Positions 1 through 7,144 of a DNA stretch of 14,854 nucleotides are shown here, piece by piece; within the stretch, counting starts at the first letter, position 1; each line of letters begins with the position of its first letter. The notes below the pieces were generated by a model. It saw only the letters and a program-made list of their open reading frames with translations. It was not told where the DNA came from and ran no database searches. The DNA comes from CAZBUK01 sp964495085. Its GTDB lineage: Bacteria; Bacteroidota; Ignavibacteria; T3Sed10-11. Made by a program: the position numbers and the translations under genes. The DNA is taken from contig CAZBUK010000087.1 of the NCBI GenBank assembly GCA_964495085.1, positions 1-14,854 of the forward strand, in the 5' to 3' direction.

Positions 1-8
1 AAAAGGCT

Positions 9-138
9 GCCGAAATCTAAACGCAATCCGCCTCGGCGGATTTCCCACCGCACAAGCCGTTGATTCCCGCCCCACAAAACGGTGCGGGAATCAAAACGCA
101 CACCATCGTCTCCACCCCACAACCCCGACGATTTCGGC
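9..138. repeat. Nested inverted repeats, possible three-way-junction structure
   Basis: No gene is seen in the first 193 bases. They hold an outer pair of 9-bp arms, GCCGAAATC (9-17) and GATTTCGGC (130-138). These enclose a perfect 8-bp hairpin, AATCCGCC/GGCGGATT (25-32/35-42), and an 11-bp hairpin, TTGATTCCCGC/GCGGGAATCAA (60-70/84-94, 13-nt loop). A further 6-bp pair ATCGTC/GACGAT (105-110/127-132) competes with the right outer arm. The octamer CCCCACAA occurs directly repeated at 70-77 and 115-122. The element lies downstream of the tricorn-like gene. No U-tract follows any stem on either strand, so a simple intrinsic terminator is not supported. It could be a structured RNA, a palindromic repeat element or part of a mobile-element end. 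Confidence 0.55.
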
Positions 139-193
139 CTGGTGGACCTGAACCATTCAAAATTCTTTATTTTTATTTTGGACAGTTTATCAG

Positions 194-3100
194 TTATCGA
201 ATCATCATGAGAATCTCATCTACCGCACGATCGAGTTGGGGGTCGTTATCTGTAAGCCGGTCTTTGAATGTATTTTGCACGAATATATCAGGCGATACTC
301 CGGTGAGTTCGAGATTCTCTCCATCCAGTGTATAACATCCCCATGCCGGTAATCTGTGGAACGAACCATCAACGAGCTGCATCCCCGTCGTGAATATAAT
401 CCAGCGGTATGTTTCTGTTCCGAGTACCTTCCCGAGGCCGAGCCGTTTGAATCCCTCCGCGGTCATTTCGGCATCGCTCAGACTCTGCTCGTTAATCAGG
501 AGAACGATCGGCTTATCTGCAGGGGCGAAGTTGGGCTGCGAGACCGGATGGCCGTCCCGGATGTTCCACCTGAGGTACGTGCGTCCGCTCAGCATACGGA
601 GGACGTCGTCGTGTACGTTTCCTCCCCTATTGTAGCGAAGATCGAGAATCAAACCGCTGCTGTGAGCGAGCTGTCTGGTTATTTCGATCTGGAATTCCTC
701 GAGAGCGGATGCGGACATGTTCTTCATATGAATATATGCGATCCGTTTGTCCGATCGCTCGTCAACTTTTGTCCGGTTCAGCCGGCGCCACTCGTCGTAC
801 AGGTGCTGTTGAAGCGTGCTGACGGATTCCGGGACAACTCTGACGGTGTTCACAGTCGATCCGCGGGTGAATCCGAGCTCCATCTCCTGCTGCATCGCGG
901 GCGAACTGAAATAGCGCTCCCTGTTTTCTCCGGGATCGACGGGGACGCCGTTTACGGAGGTCAGCACATCTCCCGGTTGGATGTCGATCCCCTTTTTATC
1001 GGCCGGGGATAGTCTCACAATCCGGTTAACGGTATATGGAGGATCATCTTCAAATATAATACCCGTCGTATTGGTTTTCGAGCCGTAGACCGTTTTCTCC
1101 TCTTCTCCGGTGGAGGCGAATCCCATATGTGACGAATTCAGCTCGCCGAGCAGATCGTTCGATAATCTCCTGAAATCGCTGCGGGAATTGAGGTGCGGGA
1201 GAAACGTTTCGTAGCGACGGCGCATGGCAGTCCAATCCACGCCGTGCATCTCCGGATCGTAGAAATTTTCGTCGAGATTCGCCCACGTCTCGAAGAACAT
1301 CTGCCTGAACTCGGCTGCCAGGTGACGACGGAACGGAAAGGTCATCTCGATTTTTTCCGCCTCTGCTGGAGACAGATTCAATTTATGAACGGTGCCTCCG
1401 ATGAGCGCATAGAGTTTCCCGTCGGCCTCTGCGATCTGCATCGATCCTGTCGCGGCGTTCTTGATCTTCTCGGTCTTGGGTTCTTCAAACGGTTTCAGCA
1501 CCGTTTTCCAGATCGAGCGATCCGAACCGTCGTGATCGGAGATGAAAAGGACGGTATGCTGCTCGCCTTCCGTCAGGACGTACGGCGAATATTGCGACGA
1601 CCCGAAACGGGTTACTCGTTCCCACCTCTCATCGAGTCCGTCGAAACTGATCGACACACGGACGTCCGATGCTTTTTTCTCCGGCTCTTTATTTTCCTCA
1701 TCCTCCTCTGCAAACAGCCGGTCGAATTTTTCGGACCTGGAGGGATCCGGATACTTATCGAACGCGATACGGTAAATATCCATTTCTATGTTGCCCCGGG
1801 GATACAGCGGTCGGAACCTGTCGGTCGCGAAGTATAGGTATTTTCCGTCGGGCGACCAGAAGGGGTCCAGCTCGGTCACTCCCGTATTGGTAATATTGAT
1901 GCGGGATTCTCCACGGAGGTCGCAAATCAGGATATCTCTCTCGAAGTTTCTGTACACGTTGAGTGACAGATAGCGGCCGTCGGGAGAGAACCTGAGAGAA
2001 TTATTATAGAAGGACCAGAGTTCGTCCTCCAGCACCTGTACCGACGCGAACGTTTTCAGATCCATCAGCTGTACGGAATTCCGTCCGCTGAAATAGGCGA
2101 GACGGTCCCGGGCCGGATTCAAGGTCAGATTCCGGTCGTTCATGGCGTGGTCGGTAATTCTGGTCCCGGCACTCCTCCCTTCGCCGGAAATAGTGAAAAT
2201 GTTAGAGAAACCTCCGGCGGTTTGCGTGTAAACGAGGGTTTTGCTGTCGGCGAGCCATCTGGCCTCCACGACACGTTCCATCGGATCGGCCGGAAGCCGG
2301 CGGATATACTTTCCCTCGATGTCGGAGACGAACAATGCGCCGCGTGAGACGAAAGCGAATTTTTTATTATCGGGAGAAACATCGAATGAAGTTATTTTTC
2401 CCTCGACGTTGTATTCCTGGTCGTAATCAAGTGTGAAATTCCGGGCGAGGCTGATCGGAATGAGCGACACTTCGCCGGTAGCGGTATCGTAGCGGTAAAG
2501 ACGGTAACCGAGTTCGAAAACGATCGTGGATCCATCGGCACTTATCTGAGGCCGTTTGATGGACGATTCGAGATCGGTAAGGGAGATCTTCCCTCCTTCC
2601 GCTAATCGAAACAAATTATATTCGCCATTTTTCTCATCCGATACAAAATAGAGATTCCCCTGCCTGTCAAACAGAGGCCAGAGATCTTTACCCTCCCAAT
2701 CGGTATGGACAATGAACTCATCCGTTTGCGGATTGTACGATTTAATATCCGGACGGAATGAACCGCGGTATCGCTTTCGCTTGACAGAGTAGAAGCTCTC
2801 CCACGTATCGGTAAAATAATAGGCATCCGTTACCGGATGTTGAACGATATCGTGAGGCAGATTGAAGAAATGTCCGAAGAGTCTGTGCGGAGTTCCCCCC
2901 TGAACCGATACAGCATAAGAGGATATATAGTTATACCGGTCGGAAGCGAAATAGATGGTCCGGGAATCCCACGACCATGAATTGACCAGATTATTCCCCT
3001 GATAGTAGGTGAGCCGGCGGATGTCTCCCCCTTCAACGGGCATAACGTAGACCTGCGCATTCCCTTCCTGCCTGCCTGTAAATGCGATCCAACGTCCGTC

Positions 3101-3325
3101 GGGAGAAAAGCGGGGATGGGTTTCCTCCCCCTCCATGGCGGTAATTCTCGATGCGGTTCCCCCCGTAACGGGGACTTTCCAGAGATCTCCTTCGAAGCTG
3201 AAGACCACCGTAGCCCCGTCCGGAGATACCGACGGGTGACTTGTGAAATACACCTCATCGCTCCAAAGAGGAGATCCGAGTAGCGATACATATACAAGTA
3301 GGCTGAGCGTGTGAAATATGCGCAT
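194..3325 (-). CDS. Secreted tricorn-type protease (S41 family, beta-propeller and PDZ domains)
   Basis: Tricorn-core-protease homologue of about 1043 residues, probably acting on peptides in the periplasm or outside the cell. The N-terminus (MRIFHTLSLLVYVSLLG, then SPLWSDE) is a signal peptide, unlike archaeal tricorn, which is cytosolic. Residues from about 25 to 530 carry repeated WD40-like/TolB-like propeller blades with motifs such as SPDGRWIAF and SPDGKYLYF. An acidic linker (EEDEENKEPEKK, about 540-550) separates them from the protease half. The S41 core shows GELNSSHMGF with the Ser-His pair at about 732-733, a PDZ domain with GIDIQPGDVLTSVNG at about 779-793, and NEQSLSDAE with the likely nucleophile Ser950 followed by Asp951. 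The C-terminal LELTGVSPDIFV segment carries the expected acidic residue. The ATG at 3325 was chosen over the longer open frame because AAGGA lies 8 nt upstream and it opens the signal peptide. All catalytic elements appear intact. The substrate is unknown. Confidence 0.93.
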   Translation of the reverse strand: MRIFHTLSLLVYVSLLGSPLWSDEVYFTSHPSVSPDGATVVFSFEGDLWKVPVTGGTASRITAMEGEETHPRFSPDGRWIAFTGRQEGNAQVYVMPVEGGDIRRLTYYQGNNLVNSWSWDSRTIYFASDRYNYISSYAVSVQGGTPHRLFGHFFNLPHDIVQHPVTDAYYFTDTWESFYSVKRKRYRGSFRPDIKSYNPQTDEFIVHTDWEGKDLWPLFDRQGNLYFVSDEKNGEYNLFRLAEGGKISLTDLESSIKRPQISADGSTIVFELGYRLYRYDTATGEVSLIPISLARNFTLDYDQEYNVEGKITSFDVSPDNKKFAFVSRGALFVSDIEGKYIRRLPADPMERVVEARWLADSKTLVYTQTAGGFSNIFTISGEGRSAGTRITDHAMNDRNLTLNPARDRLAYFSGRNSVQLMDLKTFASVQVLEDELWSFYNNSLRFSPDGRYLSLNVYRNFERDILICDLRGESRINITNTGVTELDPFWSPDGKYLYFATDRFRPLYPRGNIEMDIYRIAFDKYPDPSRSEKFDRLFAEEDEENKEPEKKASDVRVSISFDGLDERWERVTRFGSSQYSPYVLTEGEQHTVLFISDHDGSDRSIWKTVLKPFEEPKTEKIKNAATGSMQIAEADGKLYALIGGTVHKLNLSPAEAEKIEMTFPFRRHLAAEFRQMFFETWANLDENFYDPEMHGVDWTAMRRRYETFLPHLNSRSDFRRLSNDLLGELNSSHMGFASTGEEEKTVYGSKTNTTGIIFEDDPPYTVNRIVRLSPADKKGIDIQPGDVLTSVNGVPVDPGENRERYFSSPAMQQEMELGFTRGSTVNTVRVVPESVSTLQQHLYDEWRRLNRTKVDERSDKRIAYIHMKNMSASALEEFQIEITRQLAHSSGLILDLRYNRGGNVHDDVLRMLSGRTYLRWNIRDGHPVSQPNFAPADKPIVLLINEQSLSDAEMTAEGFKRLGLGKVLGTETYRWIIFTTGMQLVDGSFHRLPAWGCYTLDGENLELTGVSPDIFVQNTFKDRLTDNDPQLDRAVDEILMMIR

Positions 3326-3356
3326 GCGAGGGGTCCTTGTACTAATAGGAATGCAT

Positions 3357-3385
3357 ACTTTACAAAAAATGCGGAACACAAGCAA
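3357..3385 (-). promoter_or_regulatory. Candidate sigma-70 promoter of the tricorn-like gene
   Basis: On the minus strand, TTGCTT (3380-3385) and TAAAGT (3357-3362) are separated by 17 nt. This places a start site near 3350, about 25 nt upstream of the ATG at 3325. Both boxes are imperfect matches, so the call rests on the spacing and the location. Confidence 0.35.
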
Positions 3386-3503
3386 CGGCATCTGCCGCGG
3401 TCGGACACAGGACCTCCACCCTCTCCTGCCGGATCGGAGGGATTCAGAATCTGTCGGCCGGAACCGGTAACACGGGACCATCCCCGGTTGGCACCGGATT
3501 ATC

Positions 3504-3524
3504 CGGATATTAGGAGAATATCCG
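3504..3524. repeat. Short inverted repeat in the tricorn-lapA gap
   Basis: CGGATATT (3504-3511) and AATATCCG (3517-3524) form an 8-bp stem with the loop AGGAG. It lies 40 nt after the stop of the LapA-like gene on the minus strand. No U-tract follows, so it may be a processing or protein-binding site rather than a terminator. Confidence 0.35.
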
Positions 3525-3563
3525 CGTCGGCTCTCTCCATCAGGACGATACGGGTAGCGTTCT

Positions 3564-3818
3564 CTACATAGTTATATCCGACTCGCGATGATCAGGCGGG
3601 ACCACGGTTTCGATTTCCCTTTCCTTCTTTTTTGCTGAGACCTTAGCGAAAATAAACCCTGCAATAAAACCGATGAGAACGCAGATGTACATAATTACGA
3701 TCCGCGACATGCTGACCGGCCAGAAGAGCATTCTGAATTCTGCCGTTTCGGTATTCTGAAGGGTTATGAGCAGAAAGAGGGTGAGAACTGCGATGAGTAA
3801 GATGACCTTTGCGTTCAT
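3564..3818 (-). CDS. Small LapA-like (DUF1049) inner-membrane protein
   Basis: Protein of 84 residues with two hydrophobic segments, about residues 4-19 (VILLIAVLTLFLLITL) and 40-58 (IVIMYICVLIGFIAGFIFA). They are followed by a charged cytoplasmic tail (KVSAKKKEREIE). The QNTE motif after the first segment, the FWPVS-type turn and the length of about 80-100 residues are typical of the LapA/DUF1049 family. In E. coli, LapA (YciS) works with LapB in lipopolysaccharide assembly, but that role cannot be assumed here because no lapB neighbour is present. The ATG at 3818 was chosen because GAGG lies about 8 nt upstream and the protein then begins at the first membrane segment. It appears to have its own promoter (3859-3887), so it is probably transcribed separately from rsmG. 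Confidence 0.8.
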   Translation of the reverse strand: MNAKVILLIAVLTLFLLITLQNTETAEFRMLFWPVSMSRIVIMYICVLIGFIAGFIFAKVSAKKKEREIETVVPPDHRESDITM

Positions 3819-3858
3819 ACCGCTGCCTCGTGTAAAGTAGTAAGTTTGATATCTTACA

Positions 3859-3887
3859 AATATATCTTCTTCCGGGATGAGCAGCAA
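3859..3887 (-). promoter_or_regulatory. Sigma-70-like promoter of the LapA-like gene
   Basis: On the minus strand, TTGCTG (3882-3887) and TATATT (3859-3864) are spaced by exactly 17 nt. The start would lie near 3852, giving a leader of about 34 nt that contains the GAGG ribosome site. This is one of the better promoter matches in the window. Confidence 0.45.
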
Positions 3888-3993
3888 TATGGTACATAGC
3901 AATATCCGTAACCAGGACTAATCTATCCGATTATCTGCACAAACCGGTTTCTGCGACAGATGTTTCCGAGTATTATCTCCACAGGACACACCG

Positions 3994-4030
3994 AAAATCA
4001 AAAAGAGACCCCTCGACTTTACCCGGGAGT
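3994..4030 (-). terminator. Weak intrinsic terminator after rsmG
   Basis: Read on the minus strand, ACTCC (4030-4026) can pair with GGGGT (4012-4008), including one G-U pair. The run CTCTTTTTGATTTT (4007-3994) follows at once. A second hairpin with arms TCCGG and CCGGA and inner TCA/TGA pairs lies between it and the rsmG stop (4043-4062). The stem is short and its loop long, but the U-rich tract and the position 65-100 nt after rsmG support the end of the mnmE-mnmG-rsmG block here. Confidence 0.35.
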
Positions 4031-4093
4031 GATGCTCACGTGTCCGGATCAGGCTGACCGGAGTCCAAGCCCGATTTATTCAGTAAGTACAAT

Positions 4094-4795
4094 TTAACGG
4101 AAGTGTATCACGACGACCTTCTTTTCTTCGGAGGGATCGATCACGAGTACGGATGTTTCGACCTTGCTCTTCAGACTGCCGATCGAAACCAGCTCGCGTT
4201 CAATATCGCCCCCCTTGAACGCAATAATGGATTTCGGGGGGAGTTCATTCGGCGATGGAGCCGATGCTTCCGGATGCAGCTTCAAAAAAGGAAGCGACCA
4301 CTTGACTAGTTTCGCGAGCGGCGCTACGGCACGGGCAACCACGTAATCGAACTTGCCTGCATATGCGTCCCTCCTGCCAATCTCTTCCGCGCGGCCCCAC
4401 ACCGTCGCGACGTTGGTCAGGCCGAGTTTAGCGACAATAGAATCGACCGCCTCCATTTTCTTCTTCGTTGCATCGAGCAGCGTGAGGTGCAGCGACGGTT
4501 CGAGTATGGCGAACACGATTCCGGGGAGTCCGCCGCCCGTTCCGAGATCAAGTACCGTTGACTCCTTCCGGAATCTTCTGTAGAACAATAACCCGGTACA
4601 GTGCAAAACATGATGCGTCCAGATATTTTCCTCATCCTTCCGCGAGATCAGGTTGAGCGCTTTATTATGGTAAAGCAGCAGATCGACGTACCACCGGAGC
4701 AGCGCTAAACGATCTTCGGGTATAGCGTAATGATTCCGGACGCAGGCGGAGAGAAAGTTTTCAATCCGATCGGAAGTCGGCTCAGGGAGAGACAT
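4094..4795 (-). CDS. rsmG: 16S rRNA (guanine-527-N7)-methyltransferase RsmG
   Basis: RsmG (GidB) uses S-adenosylmethionine to methylate G527 of 16S rRNA. In several bacteria its loss gives low-level streptomycin resistance. The 233-residue protein has the family N-terminal helical part with LNLISRKDE (about 47-55). Next comes the SAM-binding motif VLDLGTGGGLPGIVFA (about 86-101), the LTLLDATKKKMEA strand-helix, and VVARAVAPLAKLV (about 152-164). The FKGGD segment near 213 is the usual second substrate-side motif. Length is slightly above the common 205-215, owing to an insert around residues 185-200 (HPEASAPSPNELPPK). The ATG at 4795 lacks a clear Shine-Dalgarno site. A 183-nt gap with a parS site separates it from mnmG, so it may have its own promoter, although I could not identify a convincing one. 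Confidence 0.96.
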   Translation of the reverse strand: MSLPEPTSDRIENFLSACVRNHYAIPEDRLALLRWYVDLLLYHNKALNLISRKDEENIWTHHVLHCTGLLFYRRFRKESTVLDLGTGGGLPGIVFAILEPSLHLTLLDATKKKMEAVDSIVAKLGLTNVATVWGRAEEIGRRDAYAGKFDYVVARAVAPLAKLVKWSLPFLKLHPEASAPSPNELPPKSIIAFKGGDIERELVSIGSLKSKVETSVLVIDPSEEKKVVVIHFR

Positions 4796-4821
4796 AAAAA
4801 TTATTCGTGTAAACTCATAAT

Positions 4822-4840
4822 AAACATATGTTTGTAAACA
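4822..4840. repeat. Overlapping palindromes next to parS
   Basis: The perfect 12-bp palindrome AAACATATGTTT (4822-4833) overlaps the interrupted palindrome TGTTT-GT-AAACA (4829-4840). They lie 27 nt upstream of the rsmG start and 3 nt from the parS site. They could be a regulator-binding site for rsmG or an accessory element of the centromere-like region. AT-richness makes a chance match possible. Confidence 0.35.
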
Positions 4841-4843
4841 AGG

Positions 4844-4857
4844 GTTTCACGTGAAAC
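4844..4857. other. parS site 1 (ParB-binding centromere)
   Basis: GTTTCACGTGAAAC is a perfect 14-bp palindrome identical to the core of the near-universal bacterial parS consensus (TGTTTCACGTGAAACA). It lies between rsmG and mnmG, the standard origin-proximal location. ParB would load here, spread along DNA using CTP, and help position the origin. The outermost bases (G and G) do not match the 16-bp consensus. Confidence 0.88.
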
Positions 4858-4978
4858 GTCCGGGAGGATTTCGATGCAGGGGGCGGACCTCTTTCATAAA
4901 ATCTTGTAGTGCCAGGGAAGACAATGAACGTTTGATTAACAATCGGGGTATATTTTCACCCGGTACTCTGAGAACGAT

Positions 4979-6865
4979 CTATCCTTTTAAGCTGATCATC
5001 AACACCGAGACATCAGCAGGAGTAACGCCGCTGATACGTGATGCCTGGCCGATCGACCGGGGACGAACCTTCGTCAGTTTTTCCCTCCCTTCGGCGGAGA
5101 GAGATTTCGTCAGATCATAGTTGAATCTCTCGGGTATCAGCATACTCTCATACCGTTCGAACTTGTGAATCTGATCCTGTTGCCTGTTGATATACCCCTC
5201 GTACTTTACCTCGATCTCGGCCTGCCCGAGTACATCTTCGCGTGAAAGAAATTTCCGCACCTCTCCGTTCTCGGATAACACAAGGGACTGCAGTAAACCG
5301 TTTAGCCTTACCTCCGGACGACGAAGTAGCTGTACGAGCTTTTCACCATGCGCAACGATTGTCGATCCGACAGATTGAAGATAAGGATTGACCGACTTCG
5401 GCGGTCCGGATGTAGCCTTGAGATACGTCATAAGCTCTGAGATGAGCGCTTCCTTTTCGCTGAGACTGTTATACATACCGGAATCGACAAGACCCAACCG
5501 GAAGCCGTATCGAGTCAGACGCCGGTCGGCATTATCCTGTCGAAGCAGCAGTCGATACTCCGCTCGAGATGTGAACATCCGGTATGGCTCCTCGGTGCTC
5601 TTATTGATGAGATCGTCGATCAATACACCGAGATACGCCTCCGAACGTTTCAGAATGAACGGCTCTAACCCCCGAATCTTACAGGCGGCATTGATTCCAG
5701 CTATCAATCCCTGCGCCGCAGCCTCCTCATATCCGGAAGTGCCGTTGATCTGTCCGGCAAAATAAAGGCCATCGACCAGCTTAGTCTCCAGTGTGAAGCG
5801 CAATTGGTGTGGCGGAAAGAAATCGTACTCTACGGCATAGCCCGGACGGAGCATCTCGACCCGTTCCAGGCCTTCAATGGAACGCAACCCTTCGAGTTGG
5901 ATTTCCTCAGGTAGACTGGTAGAAAAACCGTTCACATATACCGTTTTGTCGTCGTACCCTTCCGGCTCCAGGAAGATCTGATGCCGCTCTCTTTCCGCGA
6001 ATCGATTAATCTTATCCTCTATGGAAGGACAGTACCTGGGACCGATGGCTTTAATCCTGCCCGTAAACATCGGAGACCGGTCAAATCCCTTCCTGAGAAT
6101 ATTATGCGTACGTGGAGACGTGTAGGTCAGATACATATCGATCTGCTTGTTATCGATACGATCTGTCGCATGACTGAATGGAACCGGGGGATCGTCTCCC
6201 GGTTGGCGTTCGACCGAGGAGAGATCTATACTGTCGAGATGGACACGCGGCGGGGTCCCGGTTTTCAGTCTCCCGCTCTCAAATCCTAATTTACGGAGCG
6301 ATTCCGTTAGTCCGGTTGCCGACTTTTCTCCGTATCTCCCCCCTGCCTTTTGAGTAAGACCGGTATGGAGGAGTCCGTTCAGGAAGGTACCGGCGCAAAG
6401 AACTACCGTTTTGCACATATATCGTTGTCCGGAACCGGTAATAATCCCCTGTAATTTCACTTTCCCGCGGTCGGTCGTATCGACTACAATATCGTATATA
6501 CTATCCTTGATTATCATTACACGGGGCGCTTCCTGTATCCTTTTCGCCGCCTCGCGCGAATACCACCCCCGGTCATTCTGGCATCTCGGGGACCAAACAG
6601 CCGGTCCTTTACTCATATTCAGCATTCTGAAGTGGATTCCGGTTGCATCCGCTATTTTGCCCATTTCGCCACCGAGAGCGTCTATCTCGCGAACCAGGTG
6701 TCCTTTCGCGGTTCCGCCGATCGCAGGATTACAGGACATCCTTCCGATTGCGGCAGGATCCATAGTCACCAATCCGACACTGCATCCCATTCGGGATGCC
6801 GCGAGAACTGCTTCAATTCCCGCATGACCGGCCCCAATCACTATTATGTCAAAATAACCCGCCAT
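4979..6865 (-). CDS. mnmG: tRNA uridine-5-carboxymethylaminomethyl synthesis enzyme MnmG (GidA)
   Basis: MnmG is the FAD- and NADH-dependent partner of MnmE. The complex adds an aminomethyl-type group at C5 of the wobble uridine of tRNAs reading NNA/NNG codons. The 628-residue length is normal. The Rossmann FAD motif GAGHAGIEA is at residues 11-19, and SCNPAIGGTAKGHLVREID at 44-62 contains the first conserved Cys (C45). GTFLNGLLHTG and AGGRYGEKSATGL follow in the middle. IGPRYCPSIEDKI holds the second conserved Cys, and GYEEAAAQGLIAGINAA is the usual FAD-contacting helix. TEEPYRMFTSRAEYRLLLRQ and the C-terminal helical PRSIGQASRISG segment are canonical. The ATG at 6865 opens directly into the FAD fold, although no strong ribosome site precedes it. 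It is separated from mnmE by 279 nt and has a candidate promoter of its own. Confidence 0.98.
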   Translation of the reverse strand: MAGYFDIIVIGAGHAGIEAVLAASRMGCSVGLVTMDPAAIGRMSCNPAIGGTAKGHLVREIDALGGEMGKIADATGIHFRMLNMSKGPAVWSPRCQNDRGWYSREAAKRIQEAPRVMIIKDSIYDIVVDTTDRGKVKLQGIITGSGQRYMCKTVVLCAGTFLNGLLHTGLTQKAGGRYGEKSATGLTESLRKLGFESGRLKTGTPPRVHLDSIDLSSVERQPGDDPPVPFSHATDRIDNKQIDMYLTYTSPRTHNILRKGFDRSPMFTGRIKAIGPRYCPSIEDKINRFAERERHQIFLEPEGYDDKTVYVNGFSTSLPEEIQLEGLRSIEGLERVEMLRPGYAVEYDFFPPHQLRFTLETKLVDGLYFAGQINGTSGYEEAAAQGLIAGINAACKIRGLEPFILKRSEAYLGVLIDDLINKSTEEPYRMFTSRAEYRLLLRQDNADRRLTRYGFRLGLVDSGMYNSLSEKEALISELMTYLKATSGPPKSVNPYLQSVGSTIVAHGEKLVQLLRRPEVRLNGLLQSLVLSENGEVRKFLSREDVLGQAEIEVKYEGYINRQQDQIHKFERYESMLIPERFNYDLTKSLSAEGREKLTKVRPRSIGQASRISGVTPADVSVLMISLKG

Positions 6866-6887
6866 TTATTCTTACGTTACCATCATG

Positions 6888-6916
6888 TATAAAGACTATT
6901 TTGGAGAAGACATCAA
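6888..6916 (-). promoter_or_regulatory. Candidate promoter of mnmG
   Basis: On the minus strand, TTGATG (6911-6916) and TTTATA (6888-6893) are spaced by 17 nt, leaving a short leader of about 15 nt before the ATG at 6865. The boxes are moderate matches to the sigma-70 consensus. Confidence 0.35.
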
Positions 6917-6998
6917 TTGATACGCCTAGATCGATAATTTAGTTCCTGATACATTTTCATAGAAATAGTCGTTAGTCATACTTTGACACCCGTCAGCA

Positions 6999-7020
6999 TG
7001 ATCCCGACAAGTCGGGATCA
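6999..7020. repeat. 22-bp near-perfect palindrome between mnmE and mnmG
   Basis: TGATCCCGAC (6999-7008) and GTCGGGATCA (7011-7020) are exact reverse complements around AA. No U-tract follows on either strand, so it is not an ordinary terminator. It could be a REP-like palindromic repeat or a protein-binding site. Confidence 0.55.
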
Positions 7021-7032
7021 CTACCGCCGGAA

Positions 7033-7056
7033 TCGAGGAGTGACGTCATTCTTCGA
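7033..7056. repeat. 24-bp imperfect palindrome centred on TGACGTCA
   Basis: The centre TGACGTCA (7041-7048) is a perfect palindrome. It extends symmetrically to TCGA...TCGA, with only two mismatched positions per arm, and both would be G-U pairs in the plus-strand RNA. It lies 12 bp from the palindrome at 6999-7020 and 74 bp from the second parS site. Confidence 0.4.
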
Positions 7057-7130
7057 GATCTCATTGACCGAAAACACGATTAAATCATTGGCAGGCGGTT
7101 TCAGGCCTGTATATCCGGCAGGACCCCCAT

Positions 7131-7144
7131 GTTTCACGTGAAAC
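7131..7144. other. parS site 2 (ParB-binding centromere)
   Basis: This is a second exact copy of GTTTCACGTGAAAC. It is preceded by T, which matches the 16-bp parS consensus on that side, and it directly abuts the mnmE stop codon (7145-7147). It lies 2287 bp from the first copy. Two identical 14-bp sites within 2.3 kb in the mnmE-mnmG-rsmG region are very unlikely by chance and mark a ParB loading zone, usually near the replication origin. Confidence 0.9.

Noticed and set aside
60..94. Intrinsic terminator for the tricorn gene
   Set aside because: The 11-bp stem is strong, but no U-run follows it on the minus strand and it lies about 100 nt beyond the stop codon.
1..193. CRISPR array or integron attC site at the left edge
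   Set aside because: The repeats are inverted pairs of different sequences, not regularly spaced identical units, and the attC core motifs were not found.
1193..1837. A 214-codon plus-strand open frame opposite the tricorn gene
   Set aside because: It is the antisense shadow of a clearly coding S41 protease, with no ribosome site and no recognisable domain.
4031..4040. Third parS site around CTCACGTGTC
   Set aside because: Only the central CACGTG is shared; the outer bases do not match the parS consensus.
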